Positions 18,265 through 28,596 of a DNA stretch of 63,365 bases are shown here, in pieces; positions within the stretch are counted from its first letter, which is position 1, and the number at the start of each line of letters is the position of its first letter. The DNA lies in assembly GCA_029262735.1 (NCBI GenBank), contig JAJCYY010000064.1:1-63365 (forward strand), written 5' to 3'. The position numbers and the translations under genes are program-made. The notes beneath the pieces were generated by a model. That model made no database searches. It was given only the letters and a program-made list of their open reading frames with translations, and was not told the origin of the DNA. This stretch comes from Chloroflexota bacterium. GTDB taxonomy: Bacteria > Chloroflexota > Dehalococcoidia > Lucifugimonadales > Lucifugimonadaceae.

Positions 18265-20034
18265 ATGCCCGTTAGCTCTAGCTCTGACTCAGACCACAAC
18301 ATGACCAATCGCACGCCCCACGGTGAGCGCGGCCAGTCATATCGCCCCGTTCGCATGGGCTCGAAAGGCGCGGTCGTCGCCAACCATCCGCTCGCTGCGC
18401 AGGCCGGTCTGCAGACTCTCATGCGAGGCGGCAATGCCGTGGACGCCGCAGTCACAGTCGGCTTTGCGCTCGGAGCAGCGGAACCGCAGGGTTCGAGCAT
18501 CGGTGGCGATGGCTTCGTGATGGTCCACATGCGTGACAGGAAGCTGATCAAGGTGGCAAACGGGACCGGCGCGGCACCGCTGGCGGCAACCCCGGAACGC
18601 TACGGAAACGGAATCCCTCTCACAACAGTCAGGGCAATCTCTGTGCCGGGAATTGTCGATGCACTGCTCTCAGCGCACGAAAAATACGGCAGCCTGCCGC
18701 TCGAAACCTGCCTCGAACCTGCGATCGAGTTATGCGAAGACGGCGTGCCTGTGTCCCACTTCCAGAGCACATCAGCAGCGCAACACGACGTTCTGATCAC
18801 CGCGCCGACTTCTTCAGCAGTATTCGCGCCAGGCGGACGGCCGCTCGCTCCCGGCGAACTGCGTCGCAACCCTGACCTCGCACGCACATATCGCCTGATT
18901 GCAGCGGAGGGCCGTGACGCCTTCTACGAGGGTGATATCGCCCGGGAGATCGTGCGCTTCTCGGACGCCAATGACGGCCTGCTGTCTCTTGAGGACTTCA
19001 AGCGCCACAGGGTTCGTTGGAACGATCCGATCTCGATCACGTATCGCGGCCGTACGGTGTATGAGGCCCCGCCAAACTCGACCGGTCACGTCCTGCTGCA
19101 AGAACTGGGCCTGTTCGAGCATGTTGATCCGGTCAGGATGCCGTACCTGTCGGCCGAATCCATCCACACAATGGTCGAGGCAAAACGGCTGGCCTTCGCC
19201 GACCGCGAGGCGTATATCGCAGATCCCGAGTTTGTGGACATACCTGTAGAAGGCCTGCTGTCGAGGGAGTATGCGGCGAGCCGCTTCGGCCTGATCGACC
19301 CTGGGCGAGCGATGTCTGATCCTGAGCCGGGAGATGCATGGTCGTTCCAGGATCGCGCCCCGGATGAGTCGAAGCGGTTCTTCCGACCCGAAACACGCTC
19401 GGGCGCTGGCCAGCCGGTTCCCACTGGCGGCAGCGAGACCACCCATTTCTGCGTCGTGGACCGCTGGGGCAACTCCGTTGGGGAGCTGCAGTCCATCCAG
19501 ACCATGTTCGGCTCGTGCCTCATCGCAGGGTCAACGGGAATCCTCATGAACAACCGCATGACCTACTGGCACCTTGAAGCCGGTCACATCAACCAGCTGC
19601 GCCCGGGACAGCGAGTGCGCCACACGATGAACCCGGTGATGGTGTTCGACGGCCCAGTCGAGGACGGCGGCGAGCTTGAGCTTGTGTGCGGAACGCCGGG
19701 CGGCGACACGCAGGTGCAGACGAATATGCAGATAGTGACGGGTGTTTTCGACTATGGCCTAACCGTTGCCGAGGCGATCGAAGGCCCGCGCTGGACGCAT
19801 TTCCAGGGGCAGACGGACGCTACCTATCCCCATACAGAGCGGAACGAACTGATGATCGAAGACCGCTTCGAATCGGAGACGGTTGAGAGTCTACGAAGCC
19901 GGGGCCACGACCTGAGCCTCGTCGGTCCGTTCGAGGGTAACGGTAGCGAGGGAGCAATTCAGGTTCACCCGGAGAGCAGGGCGCTGATGGCAGCATCAGA
20001 CCCGCGCAGGGACGGCGATTCAGCGGTCTGGTGA
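18265..20034 (+). CDS. Gamma-glutamyltransferase family protein
   Basis: N-terminal nucleophile hydrolase that cleaves gamma-glutamyl bonds (glutathione or conjugates) after autoprocessing. The large-subunit start KGAVVANHPLAAQAGLQTL and RGGNAVDAAVTVGFAL are typical. The processing site is GGSETTHFCVVD, where T392 would become the N-terminal nucleophile of the small subunit, and the later GTPGGDTQVQTNMQI matches the glycine-rich substrate region. No signal peptide is clear, unlike the periplasmic E. coli enzyme, so it may be cytoplasmic. 589 residues. It could instead be a related acylase; the exact substrate is open. Confidence 0.92.
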   Translation: MPVSSSSDSDHNMTNRTPHGERGQSYRPVRMGSKGAVVANHPLAAQAGLQTLMRGGNAVDAAVTVGFALGAAEPQGSSIGGDGFVMVHMRDRKLIKVANGTGAAPLAATPERYGNGIPLTTVRAISVPGIVDALLSAHEKYGSLPLETCLEPAIELCEDGVPVSHFQSTSAAQHDVLITAPTSSAVFAPGGRPLAPGELRRNPDLARTYRLIAAEGRDAFYEGDIAREIVRFSDANDGLLSLEDFKRHRVRWNDPISITYRGRTVYEAPPNSTGHVLLQELGLFEHVDPVRMPYLSAESIHTMVEAKRLAFADREAYIADPEFVDIPVEGLLSREYAASRFGLIDPGRAMSDPEPGDAWSFQDRAPDESKRFFRPETRSGAGQPVPTGGSETTHFCVVDRWGNSVGELQSIQTMFGSCLIAGSTGILMNNRMTYWHLEAGHINQLRPGQRVRHTMNPVMVFDGPVEDGGELELVCGTPGGDTQVQTNMQIVTGVFDYGLTVAEAIEGPRWTHFQGQTDATYPHTERNELMIEDRFESETVESLRSRGHDLSLVGPFEGNGSEGAIQVHPESRALMAASDPRRDGDSAVW

Positions 20035-20038
20035 TTCC

Positions 20039-20120
20039 AGTCATTCCGAACTTGATCCTTCGACAAGCTCAGGATGGCATTGACTCTGTGTGAATACCCT
20101 CTCCCGCAAGCGGGAGAGGG
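20039..20120 (+). repeat. Dispersed repeat fragment plus CCCTCTCCC hairpin
   Basis: Begins GTCATTCCGAACTTGATCC, a variant of the dispersed repeat core, then CTTCGACAAGCTCAGGATGG, a second motif that also appears at about 40078. It ends with the hairpin CCCTCTCCC-GCAAGC-GGGAGAGGG at 20097-20120. A similar hairpin with a different loop is at 40030-40052. Confidence 0.7.
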
Positions 20121-20188
20121 TTAGGGTGAGGGTCATTTCGTCTTAAGTGATCAGGTTGACGCCAGTGCACAAACGACCCACCCTCTAA

Positions 20189-20211
20189 CTCCCTCCCTGC
20201 TAGGGAGGGAG
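20189..20211. repeat. Inverted repeat TCCCTCCC/GGGAGGGA
   Basis: A near-perfect hairpin CTCCCTCCCTGCTAGGGAGG... lies between the convergent gamma-glutamyltransferase and DUF488 genes. It has no T-run, so it is not a classical terminator, but could stop or stabilise the ends of both transcripts. Confidence 0.55.
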
Positions 20212-20226
20212 AACGGCGGCCCCACC

Positions 20227-20670
20227 TTAAAGATGCACCAGCTCCAGCCCCGTCCTCGCCGCAATCCACTCCGTAAGTGGCTTCCGGTGACAGTGGTTTA
20301 GGTCGCTTTCCAGGCACATCACGGCCATGATCGATCTCTGGCAGTCCTCAGCCAGTACCTGCGCCGGAGCTCCTCGTTGCAACTCAACATCCAGGCTTGC
20401 GGCGTACTCCGAAATCAGCCCTTCCCAACCGGCTGCGCCGCCCGTTGCCGCCTTCCGGTCCGCGGTTGGAATGCCCAGTTCCCTCACTGACCGGTACTCG
20501 ATTCCGGCCGCGCCAAAGCTTTCGGCCAGTTGCCGCTTTGAAAAGCCCTTTTTGCGAGAAACCGGATTCGCCCTGACGTCTGTGACGACCTCGACGCCGG
20601 CATCTATTAGCAGCCCGACGAGAGACTCGGGAGTGTGATCTGCGTAACCGACACTGAATAGACCGCTCAA
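20227..20670 (-). CDS. DUF488 family protein
   Basis: A 147-residue cytoplasmic protein of a widespread family of unknown reaction. Family features are FSVGYADHTPESLVGLL at the start, VVTDVRANPVSRKKGFSK, YRSVRELGIP in the middle, and CLESDLNHCHRKPLTEWI at the end, where the Cys and His cluster sits. No activity can be assigned. It lies 43 bases from the deaminase gene, both on the minus strand, and may share its transcript. Confidence 0.87.
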   Translation of the reverse strand: MSGLFSVGYADHTPESLVGLLIDAGVEVVTDVRANPVSRKKGFSKRQLAESFGAAGIEYRSVRELGIPTADRKAATGGAAGWEGLISEYAASLDVELQRGAPAQVLAEDCQRSIMAVMCLESDLNHCHRKPLTEWIAARTGLELVHL

Positions 20671-20713
20671 TTAGCTCTCTTTCGCGCCTGGCATTCACGG
20701 TAGCGCTGAGCCG

Positions 20714-21268
20714 CTACGTGGCCTGCTGCTTCGTGCTTCCGGGCTGATTGCGCAGGTTCGAATTAGCCCAGCTCGCTTCCGGGTCCTCCATGCGAATCTG
20801 CTTCACTCCGTCCGTGAACCGCGCCTGCAAACGGTCGTACTGCGCCTGAATATCGCCGTCCGGATGTGCCCATCCGTGCAGAAAGCGGACGCCCTTGATC
20901 TTCGCCTGGAGCAGCTCTTTTGTGCACCCAAAGCAAGGACGCATGGTTGTGTAGATGATCCCGCCTTCGCACGCAATTCCAAAGCGAGCCGCTGCCAGTA
21001 GAGCGTTCTGCTCGCCATGCACGCAGATGCACAGGTCGTAAGCGGTGCCCGACTCATACCGGTCTTTGTTCGCACAACGCTCGCAGCCGCCCTCATCGCA
21101 GTTCGGCATGTCATAAGGCGTACCGTTGTATCCGGTCGAAACGATGCGGCCGTCTTTCACAATAACTGCCCCGACTCTGTTGCCGGTGCAGTTCGCCCTC
21201 GCCCGGACCGCCATTGCGATCCCCATCATGTAGTCATCAACGTCTGGTCTGGCTTTCGTCTCGGGCAT
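20714..21268 (-). CDS. dCMP/cytidine deaminase-like zinc enzyme
   Basis: Zinc-dependent deaminase of the ComEB/deoxycytidylate deaminase type. The zinc and proton-shuttle residues are in CVHGEQNALLAA (HxE) and TMRPCFGCTKELLQA (PCxxC). The insert with CDEGGCERCANKD is typical of dCMP deaminases and may bind a second zinc. A role in making dUMP for thymidylate synthesis is likely. The ATG at 21268 is chosen; an upstream GTG at 21298 would add 10 residues. 184 residues. Divergent from trpB. Confidence 0.9.
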   Translation of the reverse strand: MPETKARPDVDDYMMGIAMAVRARANCTGNRVGAVIVKDGRIVSTGYNGTPYDMPNCDEGGCERCANKDRYESGTAYDLCICVHGEQNALLAAARFGIACEGGIIYTTMRPCFGCTKELLQAKIKGVRFLHGWAHPDGDIQAQYDRLQARFTDGVKQIRMEDPEASWANSNLRNQPGSTKQQAT

Positions 21269-21428
21269 TTGCCGGGCTCCGTTACTTTGCGGGCTCACAT
21301 CTCACCCCGGGTTCGCTTGTTTGCCGCCCTCGACTGATATCCTAGCCTGAGTTGGAACAAAGTGGAATTGCGTTCGCCTCTCCCAGATCGGAGAGAGAAC
21401 TGATACACACGGCAAATCGCATCTATCC

Positions 21429-22649
<1,221 letters not shown>

Positions 22650-22677
22650 AGGCGAACTTCGCCGATCTTAGAGGAAC

Positions 22678-22962
22678 ATGGTCAAGAAGATTTCCGGTCA
22701 AAGTGGCAACCCCAAGCAGTTGCAATCAAAGCGGCTAAAACTGAAAAAGCTGCACAAACACGCAGCACACGACCGCAGTGAGCTTGAAGGGCTGCCTGCC
22801 GATAAGCTGCCCCCCGCTTCTTCAAGCAACGCCGCAAGGCAGGCGCGTGCGCGTCTCAACATCACCTTTCCTGTCAGCTGGCAGGACCCACACCTCAAGA
22901 AGGCGTCGGAACGGGAATCGAAGCAGAGCGAGACGGACGGCGATATCGAGCAAGAAGACTGA
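22678..22962 (+). CDS. Small basic hypothetical protein
   Basis: Function not recognised. 94 residues, strongly basic at the N-terminus (KRLKLKKLHKHAAHDR) and acidic at the C-terminus (SETDGDIEQED). No membrane segment or known motif is seen. A GAGGA sits 5 bases before the ATG and the gene begins 28 bases after trpB, so it is probably expressed with it. The charge pattern would fit a nucleic-acid or ribosome-associated protein, but that is a guess. Confidence 0.6.
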   Translation: MVKKISGQSGNPKQLQSKRLKLKKLHKHAAHDRSELEGLPADKLPPASSSNAARQARARLNITFPVSWQDPHLKKASERESKQSETDGDIEQED

Positions 22963-23030
22963 TATCGTCCAAACAACCGGAAAAGACAGAGTCCAACGGC
23001 CTCGCGAAAAGACGGCGGCACGGAGAGCAG

Positions 23031-23930
23031 ATGGCATTCAAGAAAGTACTGGTGGCGCTCGATGGCTCGGAAAACTCCGAGCAGGTGCTGGAACTGGTCG
23101 CCGGGCTGGCAAGCAGCCTGAACGCCGAGCTACTGCTGCTTGCGGTAACGGGATCCCATGCTCACTTCGAACGTGACAGGGAACAGGAAGCGATTGGCGA
23201 CCAGAGGCGAGCGGCCGAAAAGTATCTCGACCTGAAAGCGGCCCCGCTCAGGGCACGAGGACTGATCGTCACCGAGGCCGTTGAGCCCGGTATTCCAGCC
23301 GACACCGTCCTGGCCGTCGCCGACAGCACGGGCGCTGACCTCATTGCAATGGCTACTCACCGGGAAAATGTGCTCGCCCGGGGCATCCTGGGCAGCGTGA
23401 CCGATGCGGTCCTGCGCACTTCCGCCGTTCCAGTGCTGGCGATCAATCCGGACAGTGAACACGTGTCCCCGAAGCCGAACTGGACGCCATCCACGGTGAT
23501 CGTACCTCTTGACGGCTCAGACCTGGCAGGCGAAAGCGTCGCGATCGCCCTTGAGATCGCTAAGGCCTGCGACGCAAACGTAATCTTCATGCAGGCGGTG
23601 CACGTTCCTTCATTTGCCGTCGCAGGTCCCGGCGCCGAGTTCTACGGCCTGGACTATGGCGTCGCTGCGCAGCGTGAGGGAGCGCACGAATACCTCCAGC
23701 AGTTTGTGGAGATGGCCGAGTCAGAAGGTATTTCGGCAAGTTCACACGCTGCGCTGGGCAACGCGGCGGCGCGGATTGTTGAAGAGTCCAAAAGCGTGCC
23801 CGATGCGATGATCGTCATCAGCTCACACGGACGCGGTGGCTTCCGGCGCATGGTCCTCGGAGGCGTCGCGGACAAGATCGTACGAGCCTCTCACCACCCG
23901 GTGCTGGTGCTGAAGCACAGGAACGAGTGA
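23031..23930 (+). CDS. Universal stress protein, two UspA domains
   Basis: Tandem UspA protein of 299 residues. Domain 1 (about 1-145) starts KKVLVALDGSENSEQVLEL and domain 2 (about 155-299) starts STVIVPLDGSDLAGES. The second domain has the ATP-loop pattern SSHGRGGFRRMVLGGVADKI, while the equivalent in the first (HRENVLARGILGSVTD) is partly changed. Such proteins sense or buffer stress and energy state. The start ATG follows GGAGAGCAG. It faces the SRPBCC gene across a short gap with an 18-base palindrome. Confidence 0.93.
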   Translation: MAFKKVLVALDGSENSEQVLELVAGLASSLNAELLLLAVTGSHAHFERDREQEAIGDQRRAAEKYLDLKAAPLRARGLIVTEAVEPGIPADTVLAVADSTGADLIAMATHRENVLARGILGSVTDAVLRTSAVPVLAINPDSEHVSPKPNWTPSTVIVPLDGSDLAGESVAIALEIAKACDANVIFMQAVHVPSFAVAGPGAEFYGLDYGVAAQREGAHEYLQQFVEMAESEGISASSHAALGNAAARIVEESKSVPDAMIVISSHGRGGFRRMVLGGVADKIVRASHHPVLVLKHRNE

Positions 23931-23962
23931 GGGAGCACGCCTTCGTCCTGAGCCAGAACGAG

Positions 23963-23980
23963 TGACCCGCTCGCGGGTCA
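23963..23980. repeat. Perfect palindrome TGACCCGC/GCGGGTCA
   Basis: Perfect 18-base inverted repeat with almost no loop, between the convergent stress-protein and SRPBCC genes. Related CCCGCTTGCGGG hairpins occur near 1545 and 10880, so it is part of a small family of intergenic hairpins. There is no T-run. Confidence 0.55.
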
Positions 23981-24020
23981 AGAACAACCTTCCCGTCACT
24001 TCATCCGGCCCTTCTCCAGC

Positions 24021-24506
24021 CTACTCAACCCCCGTTCCCGCCGTCCCGGCATCACCTTCCGCAGGCTGGCTCTCAGCGAACTCCTTGAACTGCTTCATCA
24101 CCTTGAACGACTGTCGCCTGAAGACCGGCCCCATGAACAGCGAAATCAGCTTCCACTTGAACCCGCTGAACACGTAGTCGATCTCCGTCTCGTATCGGGT
24201 GGAGTTGTCCGTATGCGGCTTGAACCAGTGCGTCATCGTGTTCGAAATGCCCGTTCCCAGGGTGTCGTACTCTCCGCTGAACTCATCCGGCAGATTACTG
24301 ACAGTGATCGTCTCGATCATCTCGAAATCGCCGCGCTTCGTCTTGAACAGCATCCGAGACTTCGCTCCCGGCTGGCCCGGTTCGCCGCTGATGTGCTCGA
24401 ACGACTTAAAATCTGGAAACCACTTCATCATGTTGCTTGGGCTGTCGAAAAGCTCCGCCACCCGTTCGACCGACGCATCGACCACGATCTTCTGCTTGTA
24501 GCGCAT
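24021..24506 (-). CDS. SRPBCC-family (polyketide cyclase/lipid-binding) protein
   Basis: A 161-residue START-like helix-grip fold, recognised from the start KQKIVVDASVERVAELFDSP and the pattern of strands ending in a long C-terminal helix (FRRQSFKVMKQFKEFAES). These proteins bind hydrophobic ligands; some cyclise or transport them. No specific ligand can be named. The hydrophilic tail after residue 145 is Ala/Gly-rich and probably disordered. Confidence 0.82.
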   Translation of the reverse strand: MRYKQKIVVDASVERVAELFDSPSNMMKWFPDFKSFEHISGEPGQPGAKSRMLFKTKRGDFEMIETITVSNLPDEFSGEYDTLGTGISNTMTHWFKPHTDNSTRYETEIDYVFSGFKWKLISLFMGPVFRRQSFKVMKQFKEFAESQPAEGDAGTAGTGVE

Positions 24507-24673
24507 CTCGGACCTCCCGGTGAACGTCTGGCGGATTCAGGGTCTTGAGCCTGGCAGCATAGCTCAGTCGCCAATCGTGCCCTGTACAACTCCGGTGTGA
24601 GTAAATTGCGCCCATCACGCCAGCATGCTACGTTCCGGCTTCAGGCAGACAAGTTGCAGGAGAATTCACGCGC

Positions 24674-25921
24674 ATGAGTGGCAACGGCCCTCTCGACGGA
24701 ATCAGGGTCGTCATCTTCGGCAGCTTCATCGCCGGGCCGTTTGCCGGTCAGATGCTGGCTGACATGGGCGCCGACGTTATCAAAGTCGAGCCGCCGACCG
24801 GTGATCCCTGGCGGCACCAGAACCCGGTTGCCGAGAACGAAAGCCGCGTCTTCCTGCCACTAAACCGTGGCGTGCGTAGCATCTGCCTCGACCTGAAATC
24901 AGACAACGCGCGCGCAGCGCTGAAGAAGATAATCGCGTCCTCCGATGCCGTCATATCGAACACCAGGACAGACACGGCGGTAAGGCTCGGTATCGACTAC
25001 GAATCTCTGTCAGCCACCAATCCCGGTCTGGTTTTCATCGAGATAACCGCATACGGACCAAAGGGTCCGCGTGCTGGCATGCCAGGGTTCGACCTCATCG
25101 TGCAGGGCTACACAGGCGCCATTGCGAATGAGGGCAAGCTGACAAACGGCCACCCGGAGCCGGTCTGGTCATCCTCCTACATCGATTTCGCAACCGCCTA
25201 CAGTGCGGCCGGCGCGGTCATGGCCGGGCTTCTTGAGCGTGCCAGGACCGGCAAAGGGCAGAAGGCCACGACCAGCCTGCTCGCAAATGCGCTCTCCATG
25301 CAGTCCATGCGGCTGGTTAGAATCAACGAATTTCCGTCGCCGTCCCAGAGTTGGTTCGACGAGGAGTACCCGTCGCTGAAAGCAAACGGCGCAACCTATC
25401 CCGAGGTGCAGAAGGAGTACCAGAACAAGCTCCGGCCGCTCGAATACCACTGCTACTACCGCGCCTACCGGACTAAAGACGGCGGCCTCGCGCTCGGTAC
25501 GCTCGCCGTTCACGCCAGATTGCGGCTTCTTGAATGCCTTGGGCTGGAAGATCCTCGCTTCCAGGATCCTTCGTTCGATTCGTCCTCACCCGAGGCCGAC
25601 ATCATCGGCCGGGACCTGGTCGAGAAGATGGAGGCAAAATTCGCCGAGCGGACAACCGGCGATTGGTTCAAGTTTCTCCGCAGTCACGATGTTCCGTGCG
25701 AGCCTGTCCGGTTCATCGAGGAACTGGTGAATGATGAGCAGGCGCTTGCCAATAGCTACGTGATCGAGCTCAAGCACTCGGCAGGCTTCACGTACCGGTC
25801 ATCCGGGCCCGTTGTGCAGTTCGAAAACGGCATGCCTGAGATGCGGCCATCACCCGCGCTCGGCGAGCACACGGACGATGTGCTGCGCAGCGTTGGTCTC
25901 ACAGCGGACGATCTGGCCTGA
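24674..25921 (+). CDS. CaiB/BaiF (class III) CoA-transferase
   Basis: Moves CoA between carboxylic acids through an aspartyl-CoA intermediate. The N-terminal LDGIRVVIFGSFIAGPFAGQ and DMGADVIKVEPP motifs are diagnostic, and the catalytic Asp is D140 in MPGFDLIVQGYTG. C-terminal ending PALGEHTDDVL is also typical. 415 residues, full length. The family is abundant in marine Chloroflexota degrading complex organic matter (general knowledge). Substrate pair unknown; no acyl-CoA dehydrogenase or ligase neighbours. Confidence 0.94.
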   Translation: MSGNGPLDGIRVVIFGSFIAGPFAGQMLADMGADVIKVEPPTGDPWRHQNPVAENESRVFLPLNRGVRSICLDLKSDNARAALKKIIASSDAVISNTRTDTAVRLGIDYESLSATNPGLVFIEITAYGPKGPRAGMPGFDLIVQGYTGAIANEGKLTNGHPEPVWSSSYIDFATAYSAAGAVMAGLLERARTGKGQKATTSLLANALSMQSMRLVRINEFPSPSQSWFDEEYPSLKANGATYPEVQKEYQNKLRPLEYHCYYRAYRTKDGGLALGTLAVHARLRLLECLGLEDPRFQDPSFDSSSPEADIIGRDLVEKMEAKFAERTTGDWFKFLRSHDVPCEPVRFIEELVNDEQALANSYVIELKHSAGFTYRSSGPVVQFENGMPEMRPSPALGEHTDDVLRSVGLTADDLA

Positions 25922-26029
25922 CCGGCCATCGTTTAACCCGTTGCCACGCCCGATTAGCACCGAACGGCGCATCAGCCGCGTTTAGAATTCACCATAGTTG
26001 CATCAAAAACGACACAACGGTGAATCAGG

Positions 26030-26788
26030 TTGTCCATCGCTGAAACACAGACTCAGCCGGTAGTCCCGCAGGTATCGACTCAGCGTATCCGGACCGAGTC
26101 GTTGCTGCTGCTCGGCTCAGCGGTCGTAATCCTTGCACTCGGGGCCGTTCTCACAGCCTACGTGCGCGGTCAGTCTCTGCTTCCCGGAGAGCTGGCGACA
26201 ACACGCTGGTTGAGCTCCCTCGATTCGGCTGTCGTTCTCGCAATCTCAGAATTTCTCGATGTCATCTCGAACTTCGAGGTTGCGCCGGTACTATTTGCCA
26301 TCCTGGTGCCGGTCGTCTGGTTTCTATGGGGTCGCCCCGCCGTCATCCTGTTCGGCATCTCCGGAAGCCTGACCGGGGTCACGAGAGTGATCAACCTCGC
26401 CGACCGCGCCCGGCCGACAGAAGACCTGAGATTCGAGGAGATCGTGACCGAGGCGGGCATCTACCCGAGCGGCCACGTTGTGTACGGCGTGCTGGTGTTC
26501 GGCATGCTCGCCTACCTCGCATACAAGCACATGAGACCGGGCGTGGGCCGGACCTCTCTGATCGTCTTCTTGACCGCAATCGCCGTCCTGATGGGCCCAT
26601 CACGCGTCATCGAACTGGATCACTGGCCTGCTGACACCGTGGGCTCCTACCTACTGTCAATTCCGTTCTTACTGATCTTGATATGGCTGGACAGGCACCC
26701 GATGTCGCAACCCGGCGGCCGCATCTACAGGCTTGCACAGGGGGTTGATCGCGCTACGCTGGGGCGCGTCTTTCCGGGCAGACACTGA
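26030..26788 (+). CDS. PAP2-family membrane phosphatase
   Basis: Membrane lipid phosphatase of the PAP2/BacA-unrelated type, 252 residues from a TTG start. Motif 2 is YPSGHVVYG and motif 3 is SRVIELDHWPADTVGSY with catalytic His and Asp. Motif 1 ends DRARP as expected but the usual Lys seven residues earlier is not seen. About five membrane helices are visible (for example LLLLGSAVVILALGAVLTAY and SYLLSIPFLLILIWL). Likely acts on an isoprenoid or phosphatidate phosphate on the outer membrane face. A hydrolase gene follows 34 bases later. Confidence 0.86.
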   Translation: MSIAETQTQPVVPQVSTQRIRTESLLLLGSAVVILALGAVLTAYVRGQSLLPGELATTRWLSSLDSAVVLAISEFLDVISNFEVAPVLFAILVPVVWFLWGRPAVILFGISGSLTGVTRVINLADRARPTEDLRFEEIVTEAGIYPSGHVVYGVLVFGMLAYLAYKHMRPGVGRTSLIVFLTAIAVLMGPSRVIELDHWPADTVGSYLLSIPFLLILIWLDRHPMSQPGGRIYRLAQGVDRATLGRVFPGRH

Positions 26789-26822
26789 GGCGACAAGCGG
26801 CCTCTTCCGGTAGGCTAGAAAG

Positions 26823-27671
26823 ATGTTCAGGCGCGCTCTCATTCGCATTGAGCGTTCGCTGGCGTACTTCCCGGAACTGACCCTGAAGGGAACCCCAGAG
26901 CACGTCGGCCTGCGCTACGAAGAACTCTGGCTGAAGACAGAGGACGGAAACCATGTGCACGCATGGTGGATTCCCGGTCCCGACAGCCATAGCGCCCCGC
27001 GGCCGACGTGGGTCTACTTCCACGGCAACGGCGGCAACATCAGCGCCCGCCTCGACGGTTACCGCGCCATTCATCTACGCACCGGTGCGAATGTCCTTGC
27101 CATCGACTATCGCGGCTTCGGCCTGAGCCCCGGCAAACCCTCTGAGCTTGGAACCTACACGGACGGTCGGGCCGCAATGGGCGAAGCGGTGCAACGCCAC
27201 GCGGCACAGGCGGGAACTCCCGGGCCGCTTGTGCTCTTTGGCATCTCAATGGGCGCGGCGGTTGCGACGCGAGTTGCGGTCGACATGCGCCCGGACGCCC
27301 TCCTGCTGGAATCGCCGCCGTCGTCGTTCCCTGACCTTGCGCCGTTGCACTACCCGTGGACGCGGCTTCTCCCGATCTCAAAGATCATGCAGTTCCGGTA
27401 CGACACCAGGTCTCATGTGAGCAGGGTGGATGTGCCGACACTGGTGGTTCATGGCGACAGTGACGACATCGTGCCTCTGGAATCAGGGCAGCGAGTTTTC
27501 GACTCTGTGAAGGAACCGAAGAGGCTGCACGTCATAGAAGGCGGCACGCACAACCGGCCTGACCTCGTTGATGAGGATCACTACTACAAAGTGGTGAACA
27601 GCTTCATGTCGGAGTTCGTTAAGCCACAGTCAGGCTCCGACTCAGAATCCGACATCTTCGCAGCAGACTGA
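26823..27671 (+). CDS. Alpha/beta hydrolase
   Basis: Cytoplasmic serine hydrolase of 282 residues with the oxyanion start VYFHGNGGN, the nucleophile elbow G-I-S142-M-G, the acid in HGDSDDIVPL and the His in EGGTHNRPD. It resembles the BEM46/ABHD13-like hydrolases. The substrate is unknown. It probably forms a pair with the PAP2 gene just upstream, which could hint at a lipid-related role. Confidence 0.9.
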   Translation: MFRRALIRIERSLAYFPELTLKGTPEHVGLRYEELWLKTEDGNHVHAWWIPGPDSHSAPRPTWVYFHGNGGNISARLDGYRAIHLRTGANVLAIDYRGFGLSPGKPSELGTYTDGRAAMGEAVQRHAAQAGTPGPLVLFGISMGAAVATRVAVDMRPDALLLESPPSSFPDLAPLHYPWTRLLPISKIMQFRYDTRSHVSRVDVPTLVVHGDSDDIVPLESGQRVFDSVKEPKRLHVIEGGTHNRPDLVDEDHYYKVVNSFMSEFVKPQSGSDSESDIFAAD

Positions 27672-27751
27672 TCGGCCAGGTTTAACGGCGTCCGTTTTCT
27701 GGTAGGGGCGGGCAACAATGCTGCGCCTGGTTGACTCTGCAAGCCCACTTG

Positions 27752-27847
27752 TTTGTCATTCTGAACTTGATTCAGAATCTCTCAGGCGCTCTCACGTTGA
27801 CCAGTAAGATCCCTCCGCCGGGTGCCCTCTCGGCGCGGGATGACACA
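27752..27847 (+). repeat. Dispersed palindromic repeat element (full copy)
   Basis: Starts TTTGTCATTCTGAACTTGAT, then TTCAGAATCTCTCAGG, and ends with AGATCCCTCCGCCGGG and a GGGATGACAC terminus. Same order as the copy at 18086-18168, with the internal hairpin replaced by a longer CGCCGGGTGCCCTCTCGGCG stem. Confidence 0.8.
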
Positions 27848-27935
27848 AGCGGATGTTCGCTCCGCGGCCGGGGTGCAGCATCTTTGCTCGCCCTTACCAG
27901 AACCGGTCCCCACCAACGCCGCTCTCCCCAACTAT

Positions 27936-28508
27936 TCACGCAGACCTTGCAGATGAAACATGAACCCGCGGCTTCCGAACACCGGCTCTGAGCGTCTGCC
28001 TCATCCTCACCGGCATTGGCTTCTGTCTCGGCCTCGCGGGCTGCACCGGGGCATCGTCGTAGATCGGGCGTGGCGGGCGCTTCATTCCGAAACTCTGCGA
28101 TGGCCCATCAGGACGGAACTGATCCAGCACTGCCAGCGTCACAGGATTCAGCCTGCGCCCTGCCCGGCGCTGCTCCGCAAGGGTGTCCATCGCATGCTCG
28201 CTCAGCCCCGAACGCGGCCGCATCTCAAATGGATACAGCCTCAAGCAGTCACGTTGATTCACCAGCGCCGGTCTGAACGATGCGCTCGGACAGGTGTGCG
28301 CGTAAGGACACATGTATGCGATGCAGAGTGAAGTCTCGCCAGAAACAGGCGAGCCTGACGTCGAAAGTCCGATTTTTTGGAGCGCGCGGTAGCGGACATG
28401 GCGCAACTTGCGCGCACGACGCCTCTTCCAGCTTTCGGGAATCTTTGGCACGCCGAGGAAGTAAGTCAGATCAGGTTGGTTGAGCAGAAAAGTCAACCGG
28501 GAAAGCAA
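27936..28508 (-). CDS. Hypothetical Cys-containing protein
   Basis: Not recognised. The 190-residue frame is basic and has a cluster CIAYMCPYAHTCP near residue 65, then LVNQRDCLRLYPFEMRPRSG. The C-terminal third is Pro/Arg-rich. It has no membrane segment. An opposite-strand frame covers much of the same bases, but its sequence looks like shadow. The Cys spacing could hold a metal, yet with no neighbour evidence this may also be a chance frame in a repeat-rich gap. Confidence 0.35.
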   Translation of the reverse strand: MLSRLTFLLNQPDLTYFLGVPKIPESWKRRRARKLRHVRYRALQKIGLSTSGSPVSGETSLCIAYMCPYAHTCPSASFRPALVNQRDCLRLYPFEMRPRSGLSEHAMDTLAEQRRAGRRLNPVTLAVLDQFRPDGPSQSFGMKRPPRPIYDDAPVQPARPRQKPMPVRMRQTLRAGVRKPRVHVSSARSA

Positions 28509-28596
28509 CAGCGAACGCCACTACGATCCGGTCACAGACAATGTCGCACACCCCGGCGAAAAGTTCCCGCTCAAGTGGCAACGAATCGCAGAAAAC

